Source: DATAEK01 sp036258055
Lineage (GTDB): Bacteria; Acidobacteriota; Vicinamibacteria; Vicinamibacterales; 2-12-FULL-66-21
Assembly: GCA_036258055.1 (NCBI GenBank)
Contig: DATAEK010000196.1
Location: 1 to 62,673, forward strand
Length of the DNA stretch: 62,673 bases
Direction: 5' to 3'
Shown: positions 17,153 to 26,888 of the stretch, in pieces
Position numbering within the stretch: position 1 is the first letter of the stretch
How the letters are laid out: every line of letters starts with the position of its first letter
Notes under the pieces: generated by a model
What the model was told of the DNA's origin: nothing
The model's input: only the letters and a program-made list of their open reading frames with translations
Database searches by the model: none
Translations under genes and position numbers: made by a program

Positions 17153-17547
17153 CCCGCGAGCGTTTCAGTCAACTCGTCGAAGAGGCGCTGCGCGAGATCC
17201 CGGGGCGCTTTCGGCGTGCCATGCAGAACGTCGCCGTGGTCGTCGAGGACGACCCGCCCGGCGAGATTCTCGCCGAGATGGAAATCGATCCGCCCGACAC
17301 GCTGTTCGGCCTGTATCACGGGACTCCCCTCACCGAGCGGAGCTGGGGCTACGGCAACGCGCTACCCGATCGCATCTCGATCTATCAGCGCCCGATCGAA
17401 GAAGCCTGCGAGGACGACGACGAGATCCGGGACTGCGTGGCCGAGACCGTGATCCACGAGTTTGGGCACTACTTCGGGCTGAGCGAAGAGGAGATCGAGG
17501 AAATCGAAGAAAAGTACTGGCGCGGCGATCCGATGGACGACGCGTGA
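17149..17547 (+). CDS. minimal-zincin metallopeptidase family protein (COG3824)
   Basis: 132 residues with the zinc motif His103-Glu-Phe-Gly-His107 in VIHEFGHYFGLSEEEI, plus GYGNALPDRISIYQ, both typical of the small metallopeptidase family once called DUF1025. Family members are short proteins whose substrates are unknown. The acidic carboxy half (EEEIEEIEEKYW) is also common. It overlaps nth by 4 bases and rsmA by one (TGATG), so the three are co-translated. Confidence 0.88.
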   Translation: MTRERFSQLVEEALREIPGRFRRAMQNVAVVVEDDPPGEILAEMEIDPPDTLFGLYHGTPLTERSWGYGNALPDRISIYQRPIEEACEDDDEIRDCVAETVIHEFGHYFGLSEEEIEEIEEKYWRGDPMDDA

Positions 17548-18335
17548 TGAAGGCCCGGAAGAAATACGGGCAGCACTTTCTCGAGGCCGCCTGGGCCGAC
17601 AGGCTCGTGACGGCGATCGCGCCCGACCGCTCGGATCGATTCGTCGAAATCGGTTCGGGACCTGGCGCGCTGACCCTTCGCCTCGCGTCCCGCGTGGCAC
17701 ACCTCACGGCCGTCGAGGTCGATCGGGATCTCGTGGCGGAGCTCAGGCCTCGAGTGCCCGGCAACGTCACGATCGTCGAAGCAGACTTCCTCGAGTTCGA
17801 CTTGTCGCCTTTTCTCGCACACGGACTGCTTCGGATCGCCGGCAACCTGCCCTACAACGTGTCTTCCCCGATCCTGTTCCGGCTGTTGCGGGCACATCGC
17901 GAACGTGGCGGGCTGCGCGACGCGACGTTGATGGTGCAGCGTGAAGTCGCCGAACGGCTGCGCGCCAGGCCCGGAACCAAGGACTACGGTGTCCTCGCGA
18001 TTCTCACGCAACTCCACGCGGACGTCCGGCTGCTGCTCGCGCTCCCGCCCGGCGCGTTCCGGCCGGCGCCGAAGGTCCACTCCGCGGTGGTCTCGCTGAC
18101 GTTCCGGCCGCCGGTGGTGACCCTTCGCGACGAGAACCTGTTTCAAGACATGGTGCGCTCGATGTTCACGCAGCGCCGGAAGATGCTTGGGAACGCCCTG
18201 GCGCCGTTCGCGACGTCCCGGGGGAGCGACGCCAGAGGGGCGCTGAAACGGGCGTCGATCGATCCCGCGCGGCGGCCGGAGACGCTGCAACTTGAAGAGC
18301 TGGCGCGTCTTGCTGATGTTTTCGGTGGGCGCTGA
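17547..18335 (+). CDS. rsmA: 16S rRNA (adenine(1518)-N6/adenine(1519)-N6)-dimethyltransferase
   Basis: KsgA: dimethylates A1518 and A1519 near the 3' end of 16S rRNA late in 30S assembly. From the ATG overlapping the previous stop it has 262 residues. It begins KKYGQHFLE, has SAM motif EIGSGPGALT and the catalytic NLPYN in AGNLPYNVSSPI, and the carboxy-terminal helical domain FTQRRKMLGNAL. The frame is open much further upstream but that part is the nth tail read in another frame. Confidence 0.96.
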   Translation: MKARKKYGQHFLEAAWADRLVTAIAPDRSDRFVEIGSGPGALTLRLASRVAHLTAVEVDRDLVAELRPRVPGNVTIVEADFLEFDLSPFLAHGLLRIAGNLPYNVSSPILFRLLRAHRERGGLRDATLMVQREVAERLRARPGTKDYGVLAILTQLHADVRLLLALPPGAFRPAPKVHSAVVSLTFRPPVVTLRDENLFQDMVRSMFTQRRKMLGNALAPFATSRGSDARGALKRASIDPARRPETLQLEELARLADVFGGR

Positions 18336-18345
18336 GCCAGCGCTA

Positions 18346-18354
18346 TGCTATAGT
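18346..18354 (+). promoter_or_regulatory. extended -10 promoter before RNase J
   Basis: TGC-TATAGT at 18346-18354, a good extended -10; the -35 position is poor (GTGGGC). It would place the transcript start near 18361, with a leader of about 175 nt if RNase J starts at 18537. Confidence 0.5.
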
Positions 18355-18536
18355 CGAGCCGGTTCCAAATCGTCCCGGACGCGCTGTCCCAGCAGCGGTT
18401 CGGTGGGCATGTCGTGGCGGCGCCCGCCGCCTTCGCGCTCGGATCTCCTTCTCAGGGAGGCATCCGCTCGCGTCCGTGTCCTCTGACGGACTGGTCTCGA
18501 CTGGGGTTAATCACGCTGACGACTCACGACGGACAT

Positions 18537-20195
18537 GTGTCGGCCGACGCGCCGCCGCTCGAGATCATTCCGCTCGGCGGTGTCGGCGAGTTCGGCATGA
18601 ACATGATGGTCATCGCCTGCGGCGAGACCGCCATCCTCGTCGATGCCGGCGTGATGTTCCCGGAGCCGGAACTCCTCGGCGTCGATCTGATCATTCCGGA
18701 TCTGCGCCAGCTGCAGCAGTACCGGATCGCGGCGCTGGTGCTGACGCACGGGCACGAGGATCACATCGGAGCGGTCGCGCACGTGTTGCCGTACGTGCAG
18801 GGGCCCGTGTACGGCACGCCGCTCACGCTTGCGCTGGTCGAGCCGAAGCTCGAGGAGCACGGGCACGATGCGGCGAATCGATTGGTGCGCGTGCGCCCGC
18901 GCGATCGGGTCACGGTCGGTGCGTTCACCATCGAGTTCCTGCGCGTCACGCACAGCATGCCCGACTGTGTGGCGATCGCGATCGAGACGCCGCAGGGCGT
19001 GGTGATCCACACCGGAGACTTCAAGATCGATCAGACGCCGCTCGACGGCGAAACCGTCGACGTGCACCGTCTCGCGGAACTCGGGGCGGCCGGCGTGCTC
19101 GTGCTGATGTCCGACAGCACGAACATCGAGCGCAAGGGGTTCACCGGCTCGGAAGTGGATGTCATTGATGCGTTCGAGGAGATCTTCACGAGCGCGCGCG
19201 GAAAGATTGTCGTCGCCGCGTTCGCGACGAGCCTCTACCGAATGCAGATCCTGGCGGACCTTGCCGCGCAATTCGATCGGCGCGTGGCGTTCGTCGGCCG
19301 TGGCGCCATCGAGAACTCGGAGATTGCGCAGCGGCTGGGGTATCTCAGGATCCCGTCCGGCGTGCAGATCCGGGATAGCGACGTTCGCAACTTTCCGGGT
19401 CAGGACGTGGTCTGCATCTGCACGGGATCGCAGGGAGAGCCACAGGCCGCGCTCCCGCGGATCGCCATCGACGATCACCGCCACGTCCGCCTGGATCAGG
19501 ACGATGTGGTGGTGTTCTCGGCGCGCGAGATCCCGGGCAACGAAAAAGCCATCGGACGCGTGATGAACCACATTGCGCGCCGAAAGGCCGAGGTTGTGTA
19601 CGAGGGAATCAAGCACGTCCATGTGTCGGGCCACGGAAGCGACGAAGAGCTCAAGCTCATGCTGTCACTGGTCAGACCGCGCTACTTCGTGCCGATACAC
19701 GGGGAGTACCGGCAGCTCGCCCGCCACGCGGCGACCGCCGTCAAGGTCTCCCGTTCGACAACCGTCGTGCTGGCTGAAAACGGCGACCTCATCCGATTCG
19801 ACGGCGACGGCGGACGTGTGGCGGGCAAGGTTCCCGCGGGCAGGATTCTGATCGACGGCACACGGAGCGGCGAGGTCGGCGACGAAGTGCTTCGAGATCG
19901 CCGGCACCTGGCGGGTGACGGGCTCGTCGTGCCGGTCGTGACGATTGGCCGTCAGTCCGGCACGCTCGAAGAGACGCCCGACGTCATCACGAGAGGCTTT
20001 GTCCTAGACACCCGAACAGAGGCACTGCTCAAAGAGATTCCCAGCCTCCTGGCGACCACGCTCGAGACGGCGGGGATCGAAGAACGAACGGACCCGGGAC
20101 TCATCAAGGAAAGGATTCGCGTGGACTTGCAGCGGTTCTTCCGCAAACGTTCGGGGCTCAGGCCGCTCGTGTTGCCGGTCGTGATGGAGATCTGA
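18537..20195 (+). CDS. rnj: ribonuclease J
   Basis: Metallo-beta-lactamase/beta-CASP RNase with endo- and 5'-exonuclease activity in mRNA decay and rRNA maturation. Motif HGHEDHIGA (about 70-78), SDSTN and the beta-CASP region followed by RMMBL (ICTGSQGEPQAALPRIA) are present. GTG 18537 places LEIIPLGGVGEFGMNMM about 8 residues from the amino end, as in the family; an upstream GTG at 18414 would add 41 atypical residues. From 18537 the protein has 552 residues. One base separates it from ftsK. Confidence 0.94.
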   Translation: MSADAPPLEIIPLGGVGEFGMNMMVIACGETAILVDAGVMFPEPELLGVDLIIPDLRQLQQYRIAALVLTHGHEDHIGAVAHVLPYVQGPVYGTPLTLALVEPKLEEHGHDAANRLVRVRPRDRVTVGAFTIEFLRVTHSMPDCVAIAIETPQGVVIHTGDFKIDQTPLDGETVDVHRLAELGAAGVLVLMSDSTNIERKGFTGSEVDVIDAFEEIFTSARGKIVVAAFATSLYRMQILADLAAQFDRRVAFVGRGAIENSEIAQRLGYLRIPSGVQIRDSDVRNFPGQDVVCICTGSQGEPQAALPRIAIDDHRHVRLDQDDVVVFSAREIPGNEKAIGRVMNHIARRKAEVVYEGIKHVHVSGHGSDEELKLMLSLVRPRYFVPIHGEYRQLARHAATAVKVSRSTTVVLAENGDLIRFDGDGGRVAGKVPAGRILIDGTRSGEVGDEVLRDRRHLAGDGLVVPVVTIGRQSGTLEETPDVITRGFVLDTRTEALLKEIPSLLATTLETAGIEERTDPGLIKERIRVDLQRFFRKRSGLRPLVLPVVMEI

Positions 20196-20196
20196 C

Positions 20197-22641
20197 GTGG
20201 CCGCCTCTTTCCTGTCCCGACGGGTGAGCGAATTCGCCGGCGTTGCGCTCTTCGCGCTCGCGCTGATCTGGCTCGTGTCGCTCGCGAGCTACAGCGCGGC
20301 CGACCCCGTGTGGTTCTTCAACACGGGCGGCGACCTTCCTCCCGCGAACTTCGCCGGTCAGGTCGGCGCATTCATCGGCGAGCTCTCGTATCAGCTGCTC
20401 GGCTACGCCGCGTATCTGATTCCGCTGGTGCTGGTCGTCCTCGGCTGGAACTACTTCTGGTGCCGAACGCTCGACGCCGCGTATACGAAGCTCGTCGGCG
20501 CCACGATGCTTTTTTCGTGCGTGTCTGCGTTTCTCTCGCTGGCGTTCGGCACGCTCGCGATCTCTGGAAAGGAATTCCGAGCCGGCGGCTACGTCGGCGA
20601 TGGCCTGGCGGCGGGGCTCGCGACCTACCTGAACCGGACCGGGTCGATCATCCTGATCCTCACGCTGCTCTTCCTGTCGATCATCCTTTCGACGCAGTTC
20701 TCGTTCGGGCGTCTCTTTGGCTTCATTGGCGCCCTGATGCGCGATCGGTGGGTCGCCATGCTCGGTGCGATGCGCGCCCGGCGCGAGGAGCAGCGCCGCG
20801 AACGGCAGCGTCAGGAAGTGCTGAAAAAGCACTTCGAGAAGTCGGGCAGAGACCCGGCGAGCGCAAAGGAGCTGAAAGACACCAGGGAAACGACCGACGG
20901 CAAGGACAAGCGGATCACCAGGCCGGTCGTGACCCCTCCACTTGTCGCGCAAGCGCCTGAGCCGCCGGCGCGGTCCGCCCCGGCACGACCGGTTGCGAAG
21001 GAGGAGCCGCCGAAGCCGTCGCGTGCGGCGGCCATGGTTGGCGCGGCGGCGGCCGCATTGAAGGCCGCCTCCTCCAAGCCGACACCGCCCCCGCCGATCC
21101 GGCGGTCGGCGCCAACTCCGCAGGACCCGATGTTGCCGCTGCCCGAGCCCGACAAGCTGCCGGCCGAGCGGAAGCGCGGCGCATACGTGCAGCCACCCAT
21201 GGCTCTTCTCGATGCGCCGCGCGGCGAGCGCAAGATCGACGAGCGCGAGCTGATGGAAGGCGCCCGACTCCTCGAGGAAAAGTGCCGCGAGTTCTCGGTC
21301 GAGGGGTCGGTGGTCCAGATTCATCCGGGACCCGTCGTTACGACTTACGAGTTCAAGCCCGATGCGGGCGTGAAGTACAGCAAAATCACCGGTCTCGCCG
21401 ACGATCTGTGTCTCGCGATGCAGGCCGAATCGGTGCTGATCGACCGGATTCCCGGCAAGTCCACCGTCGGCATCCAGATTCCGAACCCGAACCGGGAACA
21501 GATTTCTCTGCGAGAGCTCCTGGAATCAGACACCTATCGGCGGTCCCAGTCGAAGCTGACTCTCGCCCTCGGGAAGACGATCCACGGTGAGCCCTTCGTC
21601 AGCGATCTGGCGACGATGCCGCACTTGTTGATTGCAGGATCGACCGGCACCGGCAAATCGGTCAGCGTGAACGCGATGCTGTCGAGCATCCTGTTCCGCT
21701 CGTCGCCCGACGAAGTCCGGCTGATCATGATCGATCCCAAACGGCTGGAGCTCGGGATGTACGAGGACATCCCGCATCTCCTGACGCCGGTCGTCGTGGA
21801 TCCCAAGCAGGCGTCGAACGCCCTTCGCTGGGCCGTTCGTGAGATGGAAGAGCGGTACAAGACGCTCGCGGCCGTCGGCGTGCGCAACATCGAGCAATAC
21901 AACCGCAACATCCGGCTGGCGCAGACCGAGACCAAGGAGCCGCTCGTCGACAACAACGGCAACGAGGTCAAGCCGCTCCCCTTCATCGTCGTGCTGATCG
22001 ACGAGCTCGCCGACCTGATGATGGTGGCGAGCAACGAAGTCGAGGAATCGATCGCCCGACTGGCGCAGATGGCGCGCGCCGTCGGGATTCATTTGATCCT
22101 GGCGACGCAGCGGCCGTCGGTCGACGTCATCACTGGCCTGATCAAGGCGAACCTTCCCGCGCGCATCTCGTTCCGGGTGTCATCGAAGATCGACTCTCGC
22201 ACGATCCTCGACGGGAACGGCGCCGAGCAGCTGCTCGGCAAGGGCGACATGCTCTACCTGCCGCCCGCCTCGTCCCGATTCGTGCGTCTCCACGGTCCGT
22301 ATATCTCGGAACAAGAGAGCGCGCGCCTGGCGAGCTTCCTGCGCAAACAGGGGAAGCCTACCTACGACGACACCATCACGCAGGACGACAAGCAAACGGC
22401 CGGCGAGCTCGAGTTCGAAAAGGACGACCTGTACGACGAAGCCGCACGAATCGTCGTGTCGAGCGGTCAGGCATCCATCTCGTATCTCCAGCGCCGCCTG
22501 AGAATCGGCTTCAGCCGTGCGGCACGCCTGGTCGACATGATGGAGGCCGAGGGGCTGGTGTCAGCCGCCGCCGGAGGCAAGGCTCGAGAAGTACTGGTCA
22601 AGAAGGACTACTTCGACGAAGTGGATGCACAGCTGCGCTGA
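20197..22641 (+). CDS. ftsK: DNA translocase FtsK/SpoIIIE
   Basis: Septal DNA pump that clears and decatenates the terminus during division. 814 residues, GTG start one base after rnj. The amino end holds four hydrophobic membrane helices (within 1-170), then a charged and Pro/Ala-rich linker to about 350, the motor with Walker A AGSTGTGKS near residue 485 and Walker B VVLIDELADLMM near 600, and the carboxy-terminal winged-helix gamma domain (ISYLQRRLRIGFSRAARLVD) that reads KOPS. Confidence 0.96.
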   Translation: MAASFLSRRVSEFAGVALFALALIWLVSLASYSAADPVWFFNTGGDLPPANFAGQVGAFIGELSYQLLGYAAYLIPLVLVVLGWNYFWCRTLDAAYTKLVGATMLFSCVSAFLSLAFGTLAISGKEFRAGGYVGDGLAAGLATYLNRTGSIILILTLLFLSIILSTQFSFGRLFGFIGALMRDRWVAMLGAMRARREEQRRERQRQEVLKKHFEKSGRDPASAKELKDTRETTDGKDKRITRPVVTPPLVAQAPEPPARSAPARPVAKEEPPKPSRAAAMVGAAAAALKAASSKPTPPPPIRRSAPTPQDPMLPLPEPDKLPAERKRGAYVQPPMALLDAPRGERKIDERELMEGARLLEEKCREFSVEGSVVQIHPGPVVTTYEFKPDAGVKYSKITGLADDLCLAMQAESVLIDRIPGKSTVGIQIPNPNREQISLRELLESDTYRRSQSKLTLALGKTIHGEPFVSDLATMPHLLIAGSTGTGKSVSVNAMLSSILFRSSPDEVRLIMIDPKRLELGMYEDIPHLLTPVVVDPKQASNALRWAVREMEERYKTLAAVGVRNIEQYNRNIRLAQTETKEPLVDNNGNEVKPLPFIVVLIDELADLMMVASNEVEESIARLAQMARAVGIHLILATQRPSVDVITGLIKANLPARISFRVSSKIDSRTILDGNGAEQLLGKGDMLYLPPASSRFVRLHGPYISEQESARLASFLRKQGKPTYDDTITQDDKQTAGELEFEKDDLYDEAARIVVSSGQASISYLQRRLRIGFSRAARLVDMMEAEGLVSAAAGGKAREVLVKKDYFDEVDAQLR

Positions 22642-22699
22642 GCTGGTGCATCGAGATGTGGCGGCCGCTCGTGCCGCTCGTAACCGTATCGGGTGGACC

Positions 22700-24583
22700 A
22701 TGAACAGCAGAACGGTGGCAGGTGTGATGCTGGCGGCGTCGCTGATGCTGGCGCCAATGACCGCGATGGCCGGTCCGCGCGATGTCTACACGCGTGCCCT
22801 CGAGCGGGAGCGGGCCGTGCGCGACGTGTCGCGAACCGCGACGGTCGACCAGATTCGCGCTGTCGTGTCCGCCTACGAGCGACTGGTGCGCCAGTATCCG
22901 ACGAGCGCCTACAGCGACAACGCGTTGTGGCAGGCGGCGAACCTGTCTCTGCTCGCCTATCAGAAATTCGGCGAGTCGGCCGACAGGAAAGCCGGCGTCC
23001 GGCTCCTGAATCAGTTGAAGACCGGCTACCCGTCCAGCTCGCTGCTGCCGAAAGTGACGGAGGCCCTCGCCGCTTTCGAGACGACCGAGGCGGCGAACCT
23101 GGTGCCTCCGCCGCTCACCGAGAAAACGATCACGCCGCCGCCGGTTGCGACAACCGGCGACGGATCGCGGGAGCCAGTGCGTGACACCAAACAGCCGTCA
23201 CCGGCCGTGGAAACGAACCCGGGAGAGCCGACGACGATTCGCGGGATCTCGCGCGCTCCCCTGCCAGACGGCGTCCGCGTCACCATCGAGATGGGGCGTG
23301 AGATCCTGTATCACCGCGAACAACTCGACAATCCGAGGAGGCTTTTCTTCGATCTCCGAAACGCCCGCCCTGCGCCGCAGCTCGTCGATGCCGCGCTCAC
23401 CTTTACCGATGATGTCGTCCGTGAAATCAGGCTTGGACGCCACCCGCAGAACACGACCCGGGTCGTGATGGACATGAAGGGCGTGGATTCGTACAGCGTC
23501 TTCACGCTGTACAACCCGTTCCGCGTGGTCGTGGACTTCCACCGCGCCGGCGCGGCGCCCGTTGCCGCCGTTCTCGGTTCGCTGCCACCGATTGCGCCAG
23601 CGCGCCCCGCAACGGCGACTCCTGAGATCGTCGGGGTAGACAACGTCGAAGTGAAATCGTCTTCGCCGAGGGGCGCGCGCACTACGTCAACGAAGGATTC
23701 GGCCCGGAACACCGCAACCAGGGATGCCAACGACGCGAAGCCGGTCGCGACCTCGATGACGACTCCCGCACCAGCGCCGCTCGAGAAGCTGCCGCTCTCG
23801 TCCCGCGAGACGACGCTGCCGGCGCCCACGGTTCCGGCGGCAAACTCGAACGGCCAGTTCTCGCTGTCGCGGCAGCTCGGCCTCGGCGTCTCTCGCGTCG
23901 TGATCGATGCGGGGCACGGCGGACACGACCCGGGTGCTAGGGGCAACGGGCTCAACGAATCCGAGCTCGTGCTGGACGTTGCGCAGCGGCTGCGCAAGCT
24001 GCTCGAGGCGCAGCCCGGCGTGGACGTGGTGATGACGCGCGACGAAGACGTCTTCATTCCGCTCGAAGAGCGTACGGCGATCGCCAACCGGGAGGGAGCG
24101 GATCTGTTCCTCTCGATTCACGCCAACGCCAGCCGGAACCTCAAGGCCCGCGGCATCGAAACCTATTTCCTGAACTTCGCGTCGAATCCGGAGGCCGAGG
24201 CGGTGGCCGCGCGCGAGAACTCCGGCTCCGGGAAGACGATGCACAGCCTCCCGGAGATCGTCCGGGCGATTACGCTCAACAACAAGATCGACGAATCACG
24301 CGATTTCGCGGAGATGGTCCAGAAGTCGATGGTGAAGAAACTGGAATCGCGAAACGCGCAACTGCGGGACCTGGGTGTCAGGCAGGCGCCGTTCGTCGTG
24401 CTGATCGGCGCCGGGATGCCGAGCGTGCTCGCCGAGATCTCGTTCATCACCCACCGGCAGGAAGGGCAGCTCCTGAAGACGCCGGCCTACCGTCAGCAGA
24501 TCGCTGAAGCGCTCTTCGACGCCGTGACGCAGTACCAGAAATCGCTGAAGACGCGGCGCACGATCGCGACGCGCGAGGAGTGA
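22700..24583 (+). CDS. amiC: N-acetylmuramoyl-L-alanine amidase with AMIN domain (AmiC type)
   Basis: Periplasmic zinc amidase that cuts peptide stems from septal peptidoglycan. 627 residues from ATG 22700: signal peptide ending near AMA-GPR (about 25), a helical TPR-like region (30-125, YERLVRQYPTSAYSDNA), Pro/Thr linker, AMIN domain (about 178-290) for peptidoglycan/septum targeting, a second linker, and the Amidase_3 catalytic domain (about 397-620) with HGGHDPGA, Glu in NGLNESELVLD and SIHANA. The amino-terminal TPR-like region is an addition to the usual AmiC layout. It follows ftsK and both act at division. Confidence 0.93.
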   Translation: MNSRTVAGVMLAASLMLAPMTAMAGPRDVYTRALERERAVRDVSRTATVDQIRAVVSAYERLVRQYPTSAYSDNALWQAANLSLLAYQKFGESADRKAGVRLLNQLKTGYPSSSLLPKVTEALAAFETTEAANLVPPPLTEKTITPPPVATTGDGSREPVRDTKQPSPAVETNPGEPTTIRGISRAPLPDGVRVTIEMGREILYHREQLDNPRRLFFDLRNARPAPQLVDAALTFTDDVVREIRLGRHPQNTTRVVMDMKGVDSYSVFTLYNPFRVVVDFHRAGAAPVAAVLGSLPPIAPARPATATPEIVGVDNVEVKSSSPRGARTTSTKDSARNTATRDANDAKPVATSMTTPAPAPLEKLPLSSRETTLPAPTVPAANSNGQFSLSRQLGLGVSRVVIDAGHGGHDPGARGNGLNESELVLDVAQRLRKLLEAQPGVDVVMTRDEDVFIPLEERTAIANREGADLFLSIHANASRNLKARGIETYFLNFASNPEAEAVAARENSGSGKTMHSLPEIVRAITLNNKIDESRDFAEMVQKSMVKKLESRNAQLRDLGVRQAPFVVLIGAGMPSVLAEISFITHRQEGQLLKTPAYRQQIAEALFDAVTQYQKSLKTRRTIATREE

Positions 24584-24847
24584 TCAGGGCTGCGTGAGCC
24601 CTGGGGTGACCCGCATCGAATCCGGGTCCTGGGAGGACGCGAGATTGTACCGGGCCCTGAGAAGCTTGATGCCGATCAGGATGCCGCCCAGGAGAACCCC
24701 GAGCAGCAGCGCCGACAGAAGCAGCAAGCCGGTCAAACCGAGCGCGCCGATAATCACATCAGAGATGCCGGTCGATTCCACGGGCTGCTCGACTACACGG
24801 ACGACGATCGGGCTTTGCGGCTGCTGCGCCAGGATGGTCGGGATCAT
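24584..24847 (-). CDS. small membrane protein of unknown function
   Basis: 87 residues from an ATG overlapping the pepA stop as ATGA. The amino end has PIVVRVVEQPVESTG; one strong transmembrane helix rich in Gly and Leu (GLTGLLLLSALLLGVLLGG, about 35-58) is followed by a basic IKLLRARYN, giving an N-out/C-in topology. Its stop adjoins the amiC stop base to base. No family recognised; coupling to pepA supports expression. Confidence 0.7.
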   Translation of the reverse strand: MIPTILAQQPQSPIVVRVVEQPVESTGISDVIIGALGLTGLLLLSALLLGVLLGGILIGIKLLRARYNLASSQDPDSMRVTPGLTQP

Positions 24848-26358
24848 CGCCAGTCTCCGCTCGTAAAAGCGAGCTCCGCCAGCGTACGCACGGCCACGCC
24901 GGTCGGGCCCTTGGGCTGCCAGGGCTTCGCCTCGTCGACCCAAGACGTCCCCGCGATGTCCAGGTGGGCCCACGGCAGGCCTCCCGCGAACTCTTTCAAG
25001 AACATCGCCGCGGTGCACGCGCCAGCGGGTCTGCCGCCAGTGTTCATCATGTCGGCCACTTCGCTCCGCAGCTGGTCTGCGTAGTCGTCGTACAACGGCA
25101 TCGGCCAGGCGCGATCACCGGCCCTGGCAGACACCCCGCGGATCAGCTCGACCCACGCATCAGGCTGACCGAATAACCCTGCCGCAGCTTTTCCGAGGGC
25201 GACGACACAGGCGCCGGTCAGCGTTGCCACGTCGACAAGATGTGTGGCGCCGAGCTGCTGCGCGTACCACAAGCCGTCGCCCAGGACGAGCCGGCCTTCG
25301 GCATCCGTATTGATCACTTCGACGGTCTTGCCCCCGGCTCCGGTCAGCACGTCGCCGGGCTTCATGGCCTTGCCCCCCGGCATGTTCTCGGTCGCCGGCA
25401 CGACGCCGATCACGCGAATGGGCGCACCCAGCAGCGCGATGGCGCGCATCGCGCAGATGACGGCTGCCCCTCCGGACATGTCGGACTTCATCCGCTCCAT
25501 GCCCTCGGCGGGCTTGATTGAAATGCCGCCCGTGTCGAACGTGATGCCCTTCCCGACCAGACCCAACACCGGCCGATCGGGCGCGTTCGGCGGTTCGTGC
25601 CGCAACACGATCAGTCGCGGAGGCTCGGCGCTGCCGCGTGCCACGCCAAGCAGCAGCCCCATCTGCAAGCGGGCGATCTCGTCCTCGTCGAGAATCTGGA
25701 CGGTAAGACCGGCGCTTCGTCCGATGGCGGCGGCGCGGTCCGCGAACACCGATGGCGTGAGCAGATTCGATGGCTCGTTCGCGAGCTCACGGGCAACGTT
25801 GCAGGATTCACCGAGAATCCGTCCGCGTTCGGCGGCCCGTTCGAGAGCTGCCGAATCATGGTCGCCGGTCGAGACGATCAGCATCTGTTCGGGCGCCGGC
25901 GTCGCGCGCTCACCGCTCTTGTAGCGATCGGCGCTGAAGCCCGCCATCACGAGACCTTCGGCAATCGCCTGAACGCTCAACTCGCGGTCCGTGGTTGCGC
26001 GATCGACGAATGCGATGCGGCCGACGCGACGCTGACGGGCCGATAGCGCGGCGAAGGTCGCGGCCTTCCGCAGCCGTTCGGTCGAGGCATCGCTGGCGCG
26101 GCCGCATCCGACGAGCGCCAGCCGGCCCGCCCGCCAACCGGTCGCCGACGAGAGAAACAACTCGAACGGGCGCCCCTGAATCTCGTGCGTGGAGAAGGCG
26201 CGGCTCAGGGCCGCGGTTGCGGTGTCGTCGAGCCCGCGGACGACCGATGTTGGGTCCTCGCCCTCGAACATGGGCACGAACACGAGATCGACGTCGACCA
26301 GGAACGGTTGGACGGTTGTCAGAGCAACGGCGGGACTGACCGCCGGCAGAGGCGCCAT
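24844..26358 (-). CDS. pepA: leucyl aminopeptidase (M17)
   Basis: Cytosolic hexameric two-metal aminopeptidase. From ATG 26358 it has 504 residues, normal for M17. The active site signature NTDAEGRL is near residue 352, the catalytic Lys region VGKGITFDTGG near 270. A longer in-frame start at 26466 would add 36 atypical residues and overlap the divergent gene. The ATG at 26358 is 6 bases from TATAAT, so the mRNA is probably leaderless. Confidence 0.94.
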   Translation of the reverse strand: MAPLPAVSPAVALTTVQPFLVDVDLVFVPMFEGEDPTSVVRGLDDTATAALSRAFSTHEIQGRPFELFLSSATGWRAGRLALVGCGRASDASTERLRKAATFAALSARQRRVGRIAFVDRATTDRELSVQAIAEGLVMAGFSADRYKSGERATPAPEQMLIVSTGDHDSAALERAAERGRILGESCNVARELANEPSNLLTPSVFADRAAAIGRSAGLTVQILDEDEIARLQMGLLLGVARGSAEPPRLIVLRHEPPNAPDRPVLGLVGKGITFDTGGISIKPAEGMERMKSDMSGGAAVICAMRAIALLGAPIRVIGVVPATENMPGGKAMKPGDVLTGAGGKTVEVINTDAEGRLVLGDGLWYAQQLGATHLVDVATLTGACVVALGKAAAGLFGQPDAWVELIRGVSARAGDRAWPMPLYDDYADQLRSEVADMMNTGGRPAGACTAAMFLKEFAGGLPWAHLDIAGTSWVDEAKPWQPKGPTGVAVRTLAELAFTSGDWR

Positions 26359-26364
26359 ACTGAA

Positions 26365-26370
26365 ATTATA
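26365..26370 (-). promoter_or_regulatory. -10 element of pepA, leaderless type
   Basis: Consensus TATAAT on the minus strand followed by TTCAGT and the ATG. A transcript starting 6 to 7 bases past the hexamer begins at the start codon. The -35 region shows no good match. Confidence 0.6.
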
Positions 26371-26402
26371 GAGTATCGTTCGCCGCCGCTCGCGTTGGCT
26401 GC

Positions 26403-26411
26403 TGCTAGAAT
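26403..26411 (+). promoter_or_regulatory. extended -10 promoter of the PKD-like gene
   Basis: TGC-TAGAAT at 26403-26411, 33 bases before ATG 26445, with AGGAAGG about 10 bases upstream of the start as ribosome site. No good -35. Here the gene has a normal leader, unlike its divergent neighbour pepA. Confidence 0.5.
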
Positions 26412-26444
26412 GAGGTCCAGCTCCCCCGAACCAGGAAGGGTTCC

Positions 26445-26885
26445 ATGCGAAAGTCTGCTGCGCCATTCAGTTGGGTGCTTGGGATCGGCGTATTCGCTGC
26501 CGCAATCGCGGCCCTCGGCGCGATGCCCTCGAGCAAGGATTCGAAGCCATCCATCGCCGTGAAGGCGTCCCCGGCGGTCGGGTTTGCGCCGATGCGGATC
26601 GTGCTCACCGCTGACATCACCGGCGGTCCAGACGACTACGAGCAGTTCTACTGCGCGACGGTCGAATGGGACATGGGCGACGGCAACAAATCCGAGCAGA
26701 AGACCGATTGCGATCCGTACGAGCCCGGCAAGAGTCTGATCAAGCGGCGATACGTGAAAGAGCAGGTCTTTCAGGTTCCGGGTGACTTCCGCGTTCTCTT
26801 CAGCCTCAAACAAAAGGACAAGATCGTCGCGACCGGCCGAACCACGATACGTGTGCGCCCCGGTCTTCGCGACGGCGGCAACTGA
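26445..26885 (+). CDS. exported protein with PKD-like fold
   Basis: 146 residues: signal peptide or anchor (WVLGIGVFAAAIAALGAM), then one Ig/PKD-like beta domain. VEWDMGDGNKS matches the PKD WDFGDG motif and SPAVGFAPMRIVLTADI the first strand; the last strand is ATGRTTIRV. Probably a periplasmic or surface protein. Monocistronic, convergent with the DUF4390 gene (3-base gap). Confidence 0.75.
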   Translation: MRKSAAPFSWVLGIGVFAAAIAALGAMPSSKDSKPSIAVKASPAVGFAPMRIVLTADITGGPDDYEQFYCATVEWDMGDGNKSEQKTDCDPYEPGKSLIKRRYVKEQVFQVPGDFRVLFSLKQKDKIVATGRTTIRVRPGLRDGGN

Positions 26886-26888
26886 TCC

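Noticed and set aside
16866..17546. Very long amino-terminal extension of rsmA
   Set aside because: The frame is open because the nth tail repeats lack stops in it; the conserved KsgA start KKYGQHF is at 17547.
20158..21324. 388-codon open frame opposite ftsK
   Set aside because: Antisense shadow covering the FtsK linker; low-complexity Arg/Gly translation.
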